From Rikenellaceae bacterium (GTDB taxonomy: Bacteria; Bacteroidota; Bacteroidia; Bacteroidales; Rikenellaceae): a DNA stretch of 39,590 bases. Shown one piece after another: positions 27,743 to 36,229 of the stretch (position 1 is its first letter; each line of letters begins with the position of its first letter). Location: NCBI GenBank assembly GCA_017415005.1, contig JAFQJK010000026.1:1-39590 (forward strand), written 5' to 3'. A program made the translations under genes and the position numbers. The notes under the pieces are model-generated. The model was not told the origin of the DNA. It saw only the letters and a program-made list of their open reading frames with translations, and searched no databases.

Positions 27743-28996
27743 ATGAGCAGGTTCCGTACCGAATATTTCCTGGCCGGCCGGCTGGCCTCGTCCGGAGGCG
27801 GCCGCCGCAACGGCGTGATGACGCGCATCGCCATGCTGAGCGTGGCGCTCGGCATGGCCGTGATGATCGTCGCGCTGGCCGTGATCGCGGGCTTCAAGGG
27901 CGAGATCACGGCCAAGCTGGTCGGCTTCGGCGCCCACGTACAGGTCGTCCACCTTGACGGGAACAACTCGTACGAGACATCGCCGATCCGCCTCGACCAG
28001 CCTTTCCTCGCCGGCCTGCCGGCGATTCCCGACTTCAAGGAGGTACATCCCTATGCGATCAAGGGCGGTATCATCCGCACCGACGAGGCGATGCAGGGCG
28101 TCGTGCTCAAGGGCGTGGACGCCGGCTACGACTGGGACTTCTTCCGGGAGCACCTCGCGGAGGGTGACCTGCCGCGCATCGGCGACACGGTGCGCCACAA
28201 GGACCTGCTGATCTCGGCCTCGCTCGCCCGCGGGCTCCGGCTCGGGACCGGCGACCGGGTCGAGATGCTCTTCATCCGCGAGGGGGCGATGCCGCGCCGC
28301 GACCTGTTCAAAGTGAGCGGCATATACGACACGGGGTTCGACGAGCTCGACCGGGTGGCCGTCATGACGGACCTGCGCAACGTGCAGCGGCTCAACGGAT
28401 GGAGCCCTGACGAGGTGTCGGGCTTCGAGATCACCACCACGCGCTTCGACCGCCTCGACCGCTTCGCCGACGACGTGTTCGGACTGGTGGTCGACTCCCA
28501 GGCCGACGACGGCGAGAGCCTGATGACGGTCAGCGTCCGGCAGCGGTACCCCAATATCTTCGACTGGCTCGGGGCGCACGATGTCAACGCCGCGGTGGTC
28601 ATCACCGTGATGCTGCTCGTGGCGCTGTTCAACATGATCACGGCGCTGCTGATCATCCTGCTCGAACGAACCTCGATGATCGGCGTGCTCAAGACGCTGG
28701 GAATGACCAACCGGGCCATCCAGCGGATCTTCGTGATCCGCTCGGCATATATAATAGGAAGGGGACTGCTGTGGGGCAACGTGACCGGGATCGGGCTGGC
28801 GCTGCTCCAACGCTACACGGGACTGCTCCGGCTCGATCCGGCGAGCTACTTCCTCGCGGCCGTGCCGATCCGCATCGACTGGTGGCAGCTCGTGGCGCTC
28901 AACGCCGCGACCTTCGCGCTGATCCTCGCGCTGCTCACCCTCCCCACGCTGATCGTCTCGCGCATCCGCCCCGGCACGAGCGTCCGCTACGAATGA
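27743..28996 (+). CDS. LolC/LolE-like FtsX-family ABC transporter permease
   Basis: Inner-membrane permease of 417 residues in the family that extracts lipoproteins for delivery to the outer membrane. The start at ATG 27743 (MSRFRTEYFLAGR) places the first membrane segment at about 30-50, followed by a large periplasmic (MacB-PCD-like) domain from about 52 to 285, and three more membrane segments near 290-318, 337-360 and 378-405, the FtsX pattern. LERTSMIGVLKTLGMTN near 313-329 is the coupling region for the ATPase. No LolD ATPase is adjacent, which is common in Bacteroidetes. It leads an operon with menG 12 bases downstream. Confidence 0.88.
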   Translation: MSRFRTEYFLAGRLASSGGGRRNGVMTRIAMLSVALGMAVMIVALAVIAGFKGEITAKLVGFGAHVQVVHLDGNNSYETSPIRLDQPFLAGLPAIPDFKEVHPYAIKGGIIRTDEAMQGVVLKGVDAGYDWDFFREHLAEGDLPRIGDTVRHKDLLISASLARGLRLGTGDRVEMLFIREGAMPRRDLFKVSGIYDTGFDELDRVAVMTDLRNVQRLNGWSPDEVSGFEITTTRFDRLDRFADDVFGLVVDSQADDGESLMTVSVRQRYPNIFDWLGAHDVNAAVVITVMLLVALFNMITALLIILLERTSMIGVLKTLGMTNRAIQRIFVIRSAYIIGRGLLWGNVTGIGLALLQRYTGLLRLDPASYFLAAVPIRIDWWQLVALNAATFALILALLTLPTLIVSRIRPGTSVRYE

Positions 28997-29008
28997 TAAG
29001 ATCACGGT

Positions 29009-29728
29009 ATGAAGCCATATAGCGACACGGAAGACAAAAAGCCGCAGGTCGAGCAGATGTTCGACCGCATTGCCCCTGTTTACGACCTGCTCAACCATAC
29101 GCTCTCGTTCAACATCGACCGTCTCTGGCGCCGCCGGCTGGTCCGGATGGCGGCTGCGGCAGCCCCGCGCGACGTGCTCGACGTGGCCACCGGCACGGGC
29201 GACCTGGCGCTGATGCTCGCCCGGCGGATCGACGGGGCCACGGTAACGGGCGTCGACCTTTCGGCACAAATGTTGGCGGTAGGCCGGGACAAGATCGCCG
29301 CCAAAGGACTCGCCGACCGGGTCAGGCTCGTGCAGGGCGATGCCGAGCGCCTGCCGTTCGACGATGCGTCGTTCGACGCGGTGACGGCGGCCTTCGGCGT
29401 GCGCAACTTCCAGGACATCCCCGCGGGGATCGGCGAAATGGCGCGCGTACTGCGTCCGGGCGGGACGATGCTGGTACTCGAGTTCACGATGCCCCGGAAC
29501 AAAATATTCGCGGCGGTCTACCGTTTTTATTTCCATCGCATCCTGCCGGCGGTGGGCGGCCTGCTCTCGCGCGACCGAAAGGCATACCGCTACCTGCCCT
29601 CCTCGGTCGAGGAGTTCGCCGGGGCGTGCGATCTGCTGGAGGTGATGCGCGCGGCCGGTCTCGGAGGTTGTACGCGGCATCCGCTGATGGGCGGCGTGGC
29701 GCAGATATGGCGGGGCGTTAAGGGATGA
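29009..29728 (+). CDS. menG: Demethylmenaquinone methyltransferase
   Basis: SAM-dependent C-methylation of demethylmenaquinone, the last step to menaquinone for anaerobic respiration. The 239-residue protein shows the family signatures: VEQMFDRIAPVYDLLNHTLS near 12-31, the SAM-binding DVATGTGDLAL near 56-66, GDAERLPFDDASFD near 109-122 and FGVRNFQDI near 130-138. LEFTMPRNKIF near 157 and YRYLPSSVEEFA near 195 match the C-terminal block. It is also called ubiE, but a menaquinone role is expected in Bacteroidetes. Confidence 0.95.
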   Translation: MKPYSDTEDKKPQVEQMFDRIAPVYDLLNHTLSFNIDRLWRRRLVRMAAAAAPRDVLDVATGTGDLALMLARRIDGATVTGVDLSAQMLAVGRDKIAAKGLADRVRLVQGDAERLPFDDASFDAVTAAFGVRNFQDIPAGIGEMARVLRPGGTMLVLEFTMPRNKIFAAVYRFYFHRILPAVGGLLSRDRKAYRYLPSSVEEFAGACDLLEVMRAAGLGGCTRHPLMGGVAQIWRGVKG

Positions 29729-29760
29729 ACGGCGGCGAAAGCCGCATAATACAATAAACT

Positions 29761-30273
29761 ATGATCCGAAGAATAGGCCGCCATGCCGGCTTGCTGATCG
29801 CAGTCTGCGCGCTTTTCGCCTCGTGCATCAAGGCCGGCGACGTTCAGGTCCTGGGCATCGAAGGCGTCAGTGTACAAAGCCTTTCACGCACCGACATCGC
29901 GCTGCAGGTCGAGAACCGCTCGTCGCATAAGCTGACGCTGCGCGAGGGACGCCTCAGGGTGAATGTCAAGGGCAGCCCGTTCGCCGAGGTGATGCTGCGC
30001 GAGCCGGTACTCGTGGGCAAGCGGTCGCAGGGGACAGTCAACGTTCCGCTACAGGTGCGGATGACCAATCCGCTGATGATGCTCTCGATGATGGCAGGGC
30101 CTCCGGCCGACCCGTCGCAGATCACCCTGAGCGGCGAGCTATCGCTCAAGGGGGGCTGCCTGAAGAAGAAATTCAGGGTCGAGGAGATGACACTTTCGGA
30201 TTTTATCCGTACTTTTGGCGGTAACGAACAACAATTGGTAAAATTTTTGCAGCAATGGCAAAGCGGATTATAA
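29761..30273 (+). CDS. LEA2-like lipoprotein
   Basis: A 170-residue predicted lipoprotein. The signal peptide ends in a lipobox LFASC with Cys22 as the lipidation site. The rest is a single beta-sandwich-like domain resembling late-embryogenesis-abundant type 2 (LEA2/WHy) domains: VENRSSHKLTLREGRLRV near 51-68 carries the N-R pattern typical of such domains. Function is not known. It is 32 bases after menG and its last 19 bases overlap the next gene, so both belong to the lolC/E-menG operon. The neighbouring lipoprotein-sorting permease fits an envelope role but does not prove it. Confidence 0.72.
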   Translation: MIRRIGRHAGLLIAVCALFASCIKAGDVQVLGIEGVSVQSLSRTDIALQVENRSSHKLTLREGRLRVNVKGSPFAEVMLREPVLVGKRSQGTVNVPLQVRMTNPLMMLSMMAGPPADPSQITLSGELSLKGGCLKKKFRVEEMTLSDFIRTFGGNEQQLVKFLQQWQSGL

Positions 30274-30722
30274 TATCCATGCTGGCACTGGCCGCAATGG
30301 GGGCTGTTTCGTCGGCCGGACAGGCCCAGACGCCGGCCGCGCAGTTCACAGCCCGGCTGGCCGTGCCCGACTCGACACACCGCACGACGGTCACGGTCCG
30401 CGAGGCCGGCAGTGCCGCCGGCGCGGTACGGGCCGTGGCGGCCCTGCCGGCGGCGAGCGTCGTGAAAGGGTACCGCGTGCAGATCTTCTCCGACAACAGC
30501 CAGCACGCGCGTGAGAATGCCGCTGCGGCCGAGGCCCGTTTCAAGGAGCAGTTCCCCGACGTTCCGGTATACCAGACATACGATATCCCGAGCTTCAAGG
30601 TGTTCGTGGGCAACTGCCTGACCAAAGAGGAAGCTATCATGCTTTGCGCCAAGGTGGAACAACTTTTTAACCTGGCCCTGCGGACCAATGCGGACATCCC
30701 GATCAGCGAACTGGCCGAATAA
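30255..30722 (+). CDS. Exported SPOR-like domain protein
   Basis: A 155-residue exported protein. The signal peptide (MAKRIIISMLALAAMG) is likely cut near residue 24-25. After an Ala-rich linker, residues 71-130 resemble a SPOR (peptidoglycan-binding) domain: KGYRVQIFSDNSQHARENA, then VYQTYDIPSFKVFVGNCLTKEEA, the order seen in Bacteroidetes SPOR proteins. Two cysteines (121 and 131) could form a disulfide. It overlaps the LEA2-like lipoprotein gene by 19 bases, so translation is likely coupled. Its peptidoglycan role is inferred from the domain. Confidence 0.72.
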   Translation: MAKRIIISMLALAAMGAVSSAGQAQTPAAQFTARLAVPDSTHRTTVTVREAGSAAGAVRAVAALPAASVVKGYRVQIFSDNSQHARENAAAAEARFKEQFPDVPVYQTYDIPSFKVFVGNCLTKEEAIMLCAKVEQLFNLALRTNADIPISELAE

Positions 30723-30779
30723 AGTGCGAATTCGTGGAATAATTTTCGGCCAGAAGGACAATGTGTTTTAAAAATACAT

Positions 30780-30787
30780 ACATTTGC
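30780..30787 (+). promoter_or_regulatory. Promoter -7 element for the small lipoprotein gene
   Basis: TACATTTG matches TAnnTTTG. It gives a leader of about 30 bases before the start codon at 30821. Confidence 0.72.
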
Positions 30788-30820
30788 ACCGAAAATCAAA
30801 CCAATTAAATTTTAGTCGTT

Positions 30821-31024
30821 ATGAAAAAGTTTGTACGCTCACTGGCAGTCGTTGCTTTTGCCGCCGCTATGGTTGCCTGCGCTGGTAACTCTTCGAACAG
30901 CAATGCCAATGCTGACTCTACCGAGGTGGTAGTTGTCGAGGAAACCGTTACTGTTGACAGCGTTGCCTGTGACTCGGCCGCTTGCGCTGACGCTTGCGCC
31001 GACTCTGTTGCCGCTGCAAAATAA
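30821..31024 (+). CDS. Small Cys-containing lipoprotein, 67 residues
   Basis: A very short gene with its own promoter and terminator. The N terminus MKKFVRSLAVVAFAAAMVAC is a lipoprotein signal with Cys20 as acyl site. The mature chain of about 48 residues is Ser/Asn/Asp rich, then a run of acidic and valine residues (EVVVVEETVTV) and a tail with Cys50, Cys55 and Cys59 in an Ala/Asp/Ser context, ending AAAK. Codon use is unlike its neighbours (many GCT, GTT and TCT codons), as in highly expressed Bacteroidetes genes. I do not recognise the family. The cysteines could bind metal or form disulfides, or the protein may simply be an abundant surface peptide. Confidence 0.8.
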   Translation: MKKFVRSLAVVAFAAAMVACAGNSSNSNANADSTEVVVVEETVTVDSVACDSAACADACADSVAAAK

Positions 31025-31058
31025 TTGCCGCTGACGCAGCGATTTGTACAGAAAAGAC

Positions 31059-31100
31059 AAGAACAGCCTGCACGGTTCGCAGGCTGTTCTTATTATTTTA
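31059..31100 (+). terminator. Intrinsic terminator of the small lipoprotein gene
   Basis: AAGAACAGCCTGC (31059-31071) pairs perfectly with GCAGGCTGTTCTT (31079-31091), followed by ATTATTTTA. The stem has 13 bp, a strong terminator for such a short gene. Confidence 0.9.
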
Positions 31101-31133
31101 GGGCACCCATCCCCAAGGGCCCCTGATATGCAA

Positions 31134-31170
31134 AAAGGGAAGACCTCCGCAAAAGTCTTCCCTTATTTTT
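31134..31170. terminator. Bidirectional terminator next to purM
   Basis: AAGGGAAGAC (31135-31144) pairs with GTCTTCCCTT (31155-31164). ATTTTT follows on the plus strand and a TTTTTG tail (complement of CAAAAA) on the minus strand. It lies about 115 bases past the purM stop and about 45 bases past the lipoprotein terminator. Confidence 0.82.
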
Positions 31171-31285
31171 ATTCAAAGCCATTATATCCCGCGTCCCGTC
31201 TCGCCGGCCATCGCGCACCTCGCTGCAAAGCGGCCGCGCCGTATGCGCCGGGAACAGTCTGGGCCCAATCCCATCCCGCGCCGTG

Positions 31286-32461
31286 CTACTTGGCGTACCG
31301 GTAGGTCTGCCCGCCAGCGAGGATCGTCACCTCGGGGGTTGCCGACTCCTCGACACGGCCGATCACCTTCGCGTCGATGTGGTAGCTTTGCGAGATCGAG
31401 ATGATGGCGTCGGCGATCTTCGGGTCGACATAGAGCTCCATGCGGTGCCCCATGTTGAAGACGCTGTACATCTCCTTCCAGTCGGTGCCGCTCTGTTCCT
31501 GGATCAGCCGGAAGAGGATCGGCGTCTCGAACAGGTTGTCCTTGACGATGCGCATATGGTCGATGAAGTGCAGGATCTTGGTCTGGCCGCCGCCGCTGCA
31601 GTGGACCATGCCCATCACGCCCGCACGGTACTCGGCCAGGATATCCTTGATGACCGGGGCATAGGTCCGGGTGGGCGAGAGGACGAGCTTGCCGACCGTC
31701 AGGTCGCATCCCTCGACACGGTCCGTGAGGCCATACCCGCCGCTGTATACCAGATCGGCCGGCACGCCGCCGTCATAAGTTTCGGGATACCGGGCCGCCA
31801 GGCCGCCGCCGAACACATCATGGCGCGCCGACGTAAGGCCGTTGCTGCCCATCCCGCCGTTGTACTCGGTCTCGTACGTGGCCTGGCCCGACGAGCTGAG
31901 CCCGACGATCACGCAGCCCGGACGGATGTTGGCATTGTCGATCACATCGCTACGCTTCATACGCGCCGTCACCGTACTGTCGACGATGACCGTGCGCACC
32001 AGGTCGCCCACGTCGGCCGTCTCGCCGCCCGTCGATACGATCCCGACCCCCAGGTCGCGCATCTGCTGCAGGAACTCCTCGGTCCCGTTGATGATCGCCG
32101 AGATCACCTCGCCGGGGATCAGCCGCTTGTTGCGCCCGATGGTCGACGAGAGCAGGATGTTACCCGTCGCGCCCACGCAGAGCAGGTCGTCGGTGTTCAT
32201 CACGATGGCGTCCTGCGCGATCCCCTTCCAGACCGAGAGGTCGCCCGTCTCGCGCCAGTAGGCGTAAGCCAGCGACGATTTGGTCCCCGCCCCGTCGGCG
32301 TGCATGATGAGACAGGCCTCGGGGTCGCCGCTGAGCGTGTCGGGGATGATCTTGCAGAATGCTTTGGGATAGAGTCCCTTGTCGATGTTCTTGATCGCTG
32401 CGTGGACGTCCTCCTTCGAGAACGAAACGCCGCGCTGCGCGTATCGGGATGTCTGGGCCAT
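31286..32461 (-). CDS. purM: Phosphoribosylformylglycinamidine cyclo-ligase (AIR synthase)
   Basis: ATP-dependent ring closure of FGAM to AIR in purine synthesis. The 391-residue protein is longer than the E. coli enzyme (about 345), as usual in Bacteroidetes. The N-terminal part has MHADGAGTKSSLAYAYW near 53-69 and the block WKGIAQDAIVMNTDDLLCVGA near 78-98, which holds the ATP-site acidic residues. VSTGGETADVGDLV near 142-155 and VGLSSSGQATYE near 185-196 follow, and VFNMGHRMELYV near 345-356 is the C-terminal signature. It is monocistronic and divergent from the helical-repeat protein gene. purH is also in this window, but about 25 kb away. Confidence 0.95.
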   Translation of the reverse strand: MAQTSRYAQRGVSFSKEDVHAAIKNIDKGLYPKAFCKIIPDTLSGDPEACLIMHADGAGTKSSLAYAYWRETGDLSVWKGIAQDAIVMNTDDLLCVGATGNILLSSTIGRNKRLIPGEVISAIINGTEEFLQQMRDLGVGIVSTGGETADVGDLVRTVIVDSTVTARMKRSDVIDNANIRPGCVIVGLSSSGQATYETEYNGGMGSNGLTSARHDVFGGGLAARYPETYDGGVPADLVYSGGYGLTDRVEGCDLTVGKLVLSPTRTYAPVIKDILAEYRAGVMGMVHCSGGGQTKILHFIDHMRIVKDNLFETPILFRLIQEQSGTDWKEMYSVFNMGHRMELYVDPKIADAIISISQSYHIDAKVIGRVEESATPEVTILAGGQTYRYAK

Positions 32462-32539
32462 GTGCGGTCTGTGGTTTTGAGATTAACAGGCAGGCTGTGA
32501 GCCTGTCAGGGCACACCGGGTGTCACTGCGCCTGCCATG

Positions 32540-32547
32540 CAAAGATA
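32540..32547 (-). promoter_or_regulatory. Promoter -7 element for purM
   Basis: CAAAGATA on the plus strand is TATCTTTG on the minus strand, the same octamer as the purH -7 element. It lies about 80 bases upstream of purM. Confidence 0.7.
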
Positions 32548-32600
32548 GCGATTATTCCCGTCGGCCCCGCGAAAAAATGGGATTCTTGCCGGTTTTTTCT

Positions 32601-32608
32601 TAAATTTG
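32601..32608 (+). promoter_or_regulatory. Promoter -7 element for the helical-repeat gene
   Basis: TAAATTTG matches TAnnTTTG, 23 bases before the start codon at 32631. It is back to back with the purM promoter. Confidence 0.7.
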
Positions 32609-32630
32609 TATAATTACGAAATTCCGGACC

Positions 32631-34175
32631 ATGGCTGCATCCAATAAGAACGAACCCGTTTTCGACCTGATCAAGAGCATGAGCAAAGCCGAGAAGCGCA
32701 ACTTCAAGCTTTACGCCACGCGCCTGTCGGGTAACCAGGAGGCCAAGTTCCTGGCGCTGTTCGATTGCCTCGACAGCGCCGACGACTACGACGAGGCGAA
32801 GGTGCTCGCCCGCTGCCCGATCAAGAAGGAGCAGCTGCCCAACATGAAGGCGCACCTGTATAAGCAGATCCTGGTCAGCATCCGCCTGCTCAACGTGCAG
32901 CACTCCGAGCCCATGCAACTGCGCGAGCAGCTCGACTTCGCACGCATCCTCTACGACAAGGGGCTGTACAGGCAGTGTACCAAGACACTCGAGAAATCGC
33001 TCGAGCAGGCGCTCGCGCTCGAGCAGTACGCCGCGGCGCTCGACATTATCGAGTTCCAGAAGCAGATCGAGTCGCTCAACACGCAGTCGGACAGCGCATC
33101 GCGCGTCGAAGCGATCAGCCGGCAGGCCAGCGAGATGTCGCGCCGCTCGGAGACGATCAACGACCTGTCACGCATCTCGATGCAGCTCTATGGCCTCTAC
33201 CTGACGCTCGGCTATGCCCGCACGCAGAAGGACCTCGACCTGATCCTGCAATACTTCCGGCCCCGCCTGGCCCCCTACGCCGGTGCCGAGCTGTCATTCC
33301 TCGAACGCTTCTACTATTACGAGGCGATGGCGTGGTACAGCTATATCCAGCACGACTTCCTGCTCAGCTACAAGTACGCGCGCCGCTGGGTCGAGCTGTT
33401 CGACAGCAACCCGCAGATGAAGCGGCTGATGTACGACAACTATATGAAAGGGTATGCCCGCCTGCTCGAAGGGCTCTACCTGATGCGGAGCTACCAGCGG
33501 TTCACCAAGGCACTGGCCCAGTTCGAACACGAGTGCGAGGAGATCGGGGCGATCAACGACAACGCCATGCTGATCTCGCAGCTCATTATTTTCACCAACC
33601 GGCTCAACAAGCACTTTTTCGAGGGGTCGTTCGAGGAGGGGATCGCGCTGATCCCGCGCGTGGAGGCGTACATCACCCGTTTCGCTATGCAGCTCAACCT
33701 GCACAACAAGATGCTGCTCTACTACAAGATCGCGTGCCTCTACTTCGGGATGGGCAACTACACCAAGTGCATCCACTTCCTGGGGCGGATCACCGCCACG
33801 CGCGATCCGCAGATCCGGCGCGACCTGCAGTGCTTCTCGCGTATGCTGACGCTGATCGCCTCGTACGAGGCGGGGATCGACTACAACCTCGATTACCAGA
33901 TCAAGTCGGTCTTCCGTTTCCTGGTCAAAATGAACGATATGAACCAGGTGCAGCGCGAGATGCTCAGCTTCCTCAAGAAGCTCAACTCGATCTACGAGAG
34001 CGATGTGAAAGAACAGCTTGCCGTGCTCTACGAACGGCTCAAGCCCTACGAGAACCACCCCTACGAGCGCCGCACGTTCTACTACCTCGATGTACTGTCG
34101 TGGCTCGAAAGCAAGATGTCGGGCCGCTCGGTAGCCGAGATCATCCGGCAGAAGTTCGAATCTCAGGAGCATTAA
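32631..34175 (+). CDS. Conserved Bacteroidetes protein of helical (TPR-like) repeats
   Basis: A 514-residue protein without signal peptide or membrane segment, so cytoplasmic. It is almost all helical: an N-terminal block (about 1-80, MSKAEKRNFKLYATRLSG), a heptad-rich stretch around 105-180, and several pairs of helices with aromatic/Ala spacing typical of tetratricopeptide-like solenoids (for example YYEAMAWYSYIQHDFLLSYK near 225-244 and LYYKIACLYFGMGNYTKC near 363-380). I recognise it only as a conserved hypothetical type in Bacteroidetes. No catalytic motif is seen. A scaffold or regulatory role would fit the fold. It is monocistronic. Confidence 0.8.
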   Translation: MAASNKNEPVFDLIKSMSKAEKRNFKLYATRLSGNQEAKFLALFDCLDSADDYDEAKVLARCPIKKEQLPNMKAHLYKQILVSIRLLNVQHSEPMQLREQLDFARILYDKGLYRQCTKTLEKSLEQALALEQYAAALDIIEFQKQIESLNTQSDSASRVEAISRQASEMSRRSETINDLSRISMQLYGLYLTLGYARTQKDLDLILQYFRPRLAPYAGAELSFLERFYYYEAMAWYSYIQHDFLLSYKYARRWVELFDSNPQMKRLMYDNYMKGYARLLEGLYLMRSYQRFTKALAQFEHECEEIGAINDNAMLISQLIIFTNRLNKHFFEGSFEEGIALIPRVEAYITRFAMQLNLHNKMLLYYKIACLYFGMGNYTKCIHFLGRITATRDPQIRRDLQCFSRMLTLIASYEAGIDYNLDYQIKSVFRFLVKMNDMNQVQREMLSFLKKLNSIYESDVKEQLAVLYERLKPYENHPYERRTFYYLDVLSWLESKMSGRSVAEIIRQKFESQEH

Positions 34176-34526
34176 TCGCCGCCGCCCTGCGAGCCGCGCG
34201 CTCTCCGGCCGGGAGACCGGCGCGGCGCCGGGTTACCTGCGCGGCCCGCAGGCGCCCCGGGAGCTCCCGGGCACGCGGGACAGCTGCCGCTTTCCGGCCT
34301 TCGGCGAGCTACGCCCCCTCTGCCTCGGCACACCCAGGCTCCGGCCCTCAGTCCGGAGAGTGTGAAAAATTTTTCTTAAAAAAAATTCCGCTTATAATTT
34401 CCGGCCTGAGGAGCCCGCCCGGTTATCATTTTTAACCGTCCGGGCACGCGGACATCCGGATATTAACGAAACGGCGCGTTAAAAAATTAACACAACAGCC
34501 CGCTCGCGTATTTTATTTTGTGCAAG
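34176..34526. other. Intergenic region upstream of gdhA
   Basis: The first half is very GC rich and includes the perfect 16-base palindrome CCCGGGAGCTCCCGGG (34256-34271). The second half is AT rich with clustered TTAAC/GTTAA motifs: TTAACCG near 34434, TTAACG (34463-34468), CGTTAA (34477-34482) and the dyad GTTAAAAAATTAAC (34478-34491). No gene is visible. Confidence 0.5.
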
Positions 34527-34557
34527 TTGTGAGAATCGTGATAAAAAAGTAATTTTG
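34527..34557 (+). promoter_or_regulatory. Promoter for gdhA
   Basis: TTG (34527-34529) and TAATTTTG (34550-34557) are 20 bases apart, a good -33/-7 pair. The leader would be about 85 bases, ending with ACGAGGT before the ATG. Confidence 0.75.
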
Positions 34558-34645
34558 TAACCCGGTGAAGGCTCTTCCTGCCCGGCAGAACGGACCCCAC
34601 CGGCGGCACGCGCAATTCACGAAAACACTAAAATCATAACGAGGT

Positions 34646-36001
34646 ATGGAAAAACAAGTTCAGAAGTACGTTGAGGATTTCATGGCCAACCTGAAGGCCA
34701 AGAATCCCGGAGAGAAAGAGTTCCATCAGGCCGTACAGGAGGTCGTAGAGAGCCTTGCGCCCTACATTCTCGAGAACCCGCAGCTCCAGAAGATGAAGAT
34801 CATGGAGCGCATGACCGAGCCCGAGCGTGTGGTGATGTTCCGCGTACCGTGGCTCAACGACAAAGGCGAGGTGGAGATCAACAAGGGCTACCGCGTACAG
34901 ATGAACAGCGCGATCGGTCCCTACAAGGGCGGTATCCGTTTCCACTCGAGCGTCAACCTGAGCATCCTCAAGTTCCTCGCTTTCGAGCAGACCTTCAAGA
35001 ACAGCCTCACGACGCTGCCGATGGGCGGCGGCAAGGGCGGCTCGGACTTCAACCCCAAGGGCAAGTCCGATAACGAGGTGATGAAGTTCTGCCAGAGCTT
35101 CATGACCGAGCTCCAGCGCCACATCGGCCAGGACACCGACGTTCCGGCCGGCGACATCGGCGTGGGCGGCCGTGAGATCGGCTTCATGTTCGGCCAGTAC
35201 AAGCGCCTGCGCAACGAGTTCACCGGCACGCTGACCGGCAAGGGCCTCGGCTGGGGCGGCAGCCCGCTGCGCCCCGAGGCGACCGGCTACGGTACCTGCT
35301 ACTTTGCGCAGGAGATGCTCGCCACGCGCGGCGACAGCTTCAAGGGCAAGACCGTCGTGATCTCGGGCTCGGGCAACGTGGCCCAGTACGCGACGCAGAA
35401 AGCCACCCAGCTCGGCGCCAAGGTCGTAACGCTTTCCGATTCGAACGGCTATATCTACGACGCCGACGGTATCGATGCCGACAAGCTGGCTTACGTGATG
35501 GAGCTCAAGAACGTATTCCGCGGCCGGATCAAGGAGTACGTCGAGAAATATCCGAAGGCACAGTACTTCGAGGGCCAGCGTCCGTGGGGCGTGAAGTGCG
35601 ACATCGCCATGCCGTGCGCCACGCAGAACGAGCTGAACGGCGAAGAGGCTGCCACACTCGTTAAGAACGGCTGCATCTGCGTAGCCGAGGGCGCCAACAT
35701 GCCCTCGACCCCCGAGGCGATCGAAACGTTCCAGAAGAACGGTCTGCTTTACTCGCCGGGCAAGGCTTCGAACGCCGGCGGTGTAGCGACCTCGGGCCTC
35801 GAGATGACGCAGAACTCGATGCGCCTCAAGTGGTCGCCCGAAGAGGTGGACGCCAAGCTGCACAGCATCATGAAAGACATCCACGCTGCCTGCGTGAAGT
35901 ACGGCACCGAACCCTCGGGCTATATCAACTATGTGAAGGGCGCCAACATCGCCGGGTTCATCAAGGTGGCCAACGCCATGCTTGCCCAGGGCCTGGTCTA
36001 A
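34646..36001 (+). CDS. gdhA: Glutamate dehydrogenase, NADP-type
   Basis: Interconverts 2-oxoglutarate plus ammonia and glutamate; in gut Bacteroidetes a main route of ammonia assimilation. The 451-residue protein is the usual hexameric class. Visible blocks are GYRVQMNSAIGPYKGGIRFH near 79-98, the catalytic-lysine region LTTLPMGGGKGGSDFNPKGK near 119-138, VPAGDIGVGGREIGFM near 166-181, and the Rossmann motif ISGSGNVAQYA near 237-247. Length and motifs favour the NADP-dependent biosynthetic type, but cofactor choice is an inference. Many third positions are C and it lacks odd codons. It has a clear promoter and a tetraloop terminator. Confidence 0.97.
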   Translation: MEKQVQKYVEDFMANLKAKNPGEKEFHQAVQEVVESLAPYILENPQLQKMKIMERMTEPERVVMFRVPWLNDKGEVEINKGYRVQMNSAIGPYKGGIRFHSSVNLSILKFLAFEQTFKNSLTTLPMGGGKGGSDFNPKGKSDNEVMKFCQSFMTELQRHIGQDTDVPAGDIGVGGREIGFMFGQYKRLRNEFTGTLTGKGLGWGGSPLRPEATGYGTCYFAQEMLATRGDSFKGKTVVISGSGNVAQYATQKATQLGAKVVTLSDSNGYIYDADGIDADKLAYVMELKNVFRGRIKEYVEKYPKAQYFEGQRPWGVKCDIAMPCATQNELNGEEAATLVKNGCICVAEGANMPSTPEAIETFQKNGLLYSPGKASNAGGVATSGLEMTQNSMRLKWSPEEVDAKLHSIMKDIHAACVKYGTEPSGYINYVKGANIAGFIKVANAMLAQGLV

Positions 36002-36027
36002 GCGTCCCGCATGACTATTTGTTTGAG

Positions 36028-36055
36028 GCGGCATCCTTCGGGATGCCGCTTTTTT
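36028..36055 (+). terminator. Intrinsic terminator after gdhA
   Basis: GCGGCATCC (36028-36036), a stable TTCG tetraloop, GGATGCCGC (36041-36049), then six T. It is a textbook terminator 26 bases past the gdhA stop. Confidence 0.96.
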
Positions 36056-36221
36056 GTGCCGCCTGCCGTAAGAACCTCTCCGGGACTACCCGACCGAAAT
36101 CCGCTCCGCCGGGTCGGTGTCCGGGCTTGCGCCCGGCGCCCCCCCGCGGCTCCCGGGGCAGCCCCCCCCTGCCCGGACCGCATGTTCCGCCCCGCCTACC
36201 CCGGCCAACCGGAATTTTTCG

Positions 36222-36229
36222 TATATTTG
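36222..36229 (+). promoter_or_regulatory. Promoter -7 element for ruvB
   Basis: TATATTTG matches TAnnTTTG, 44 bases before the ruvB start codon. Confidence 0.72.
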
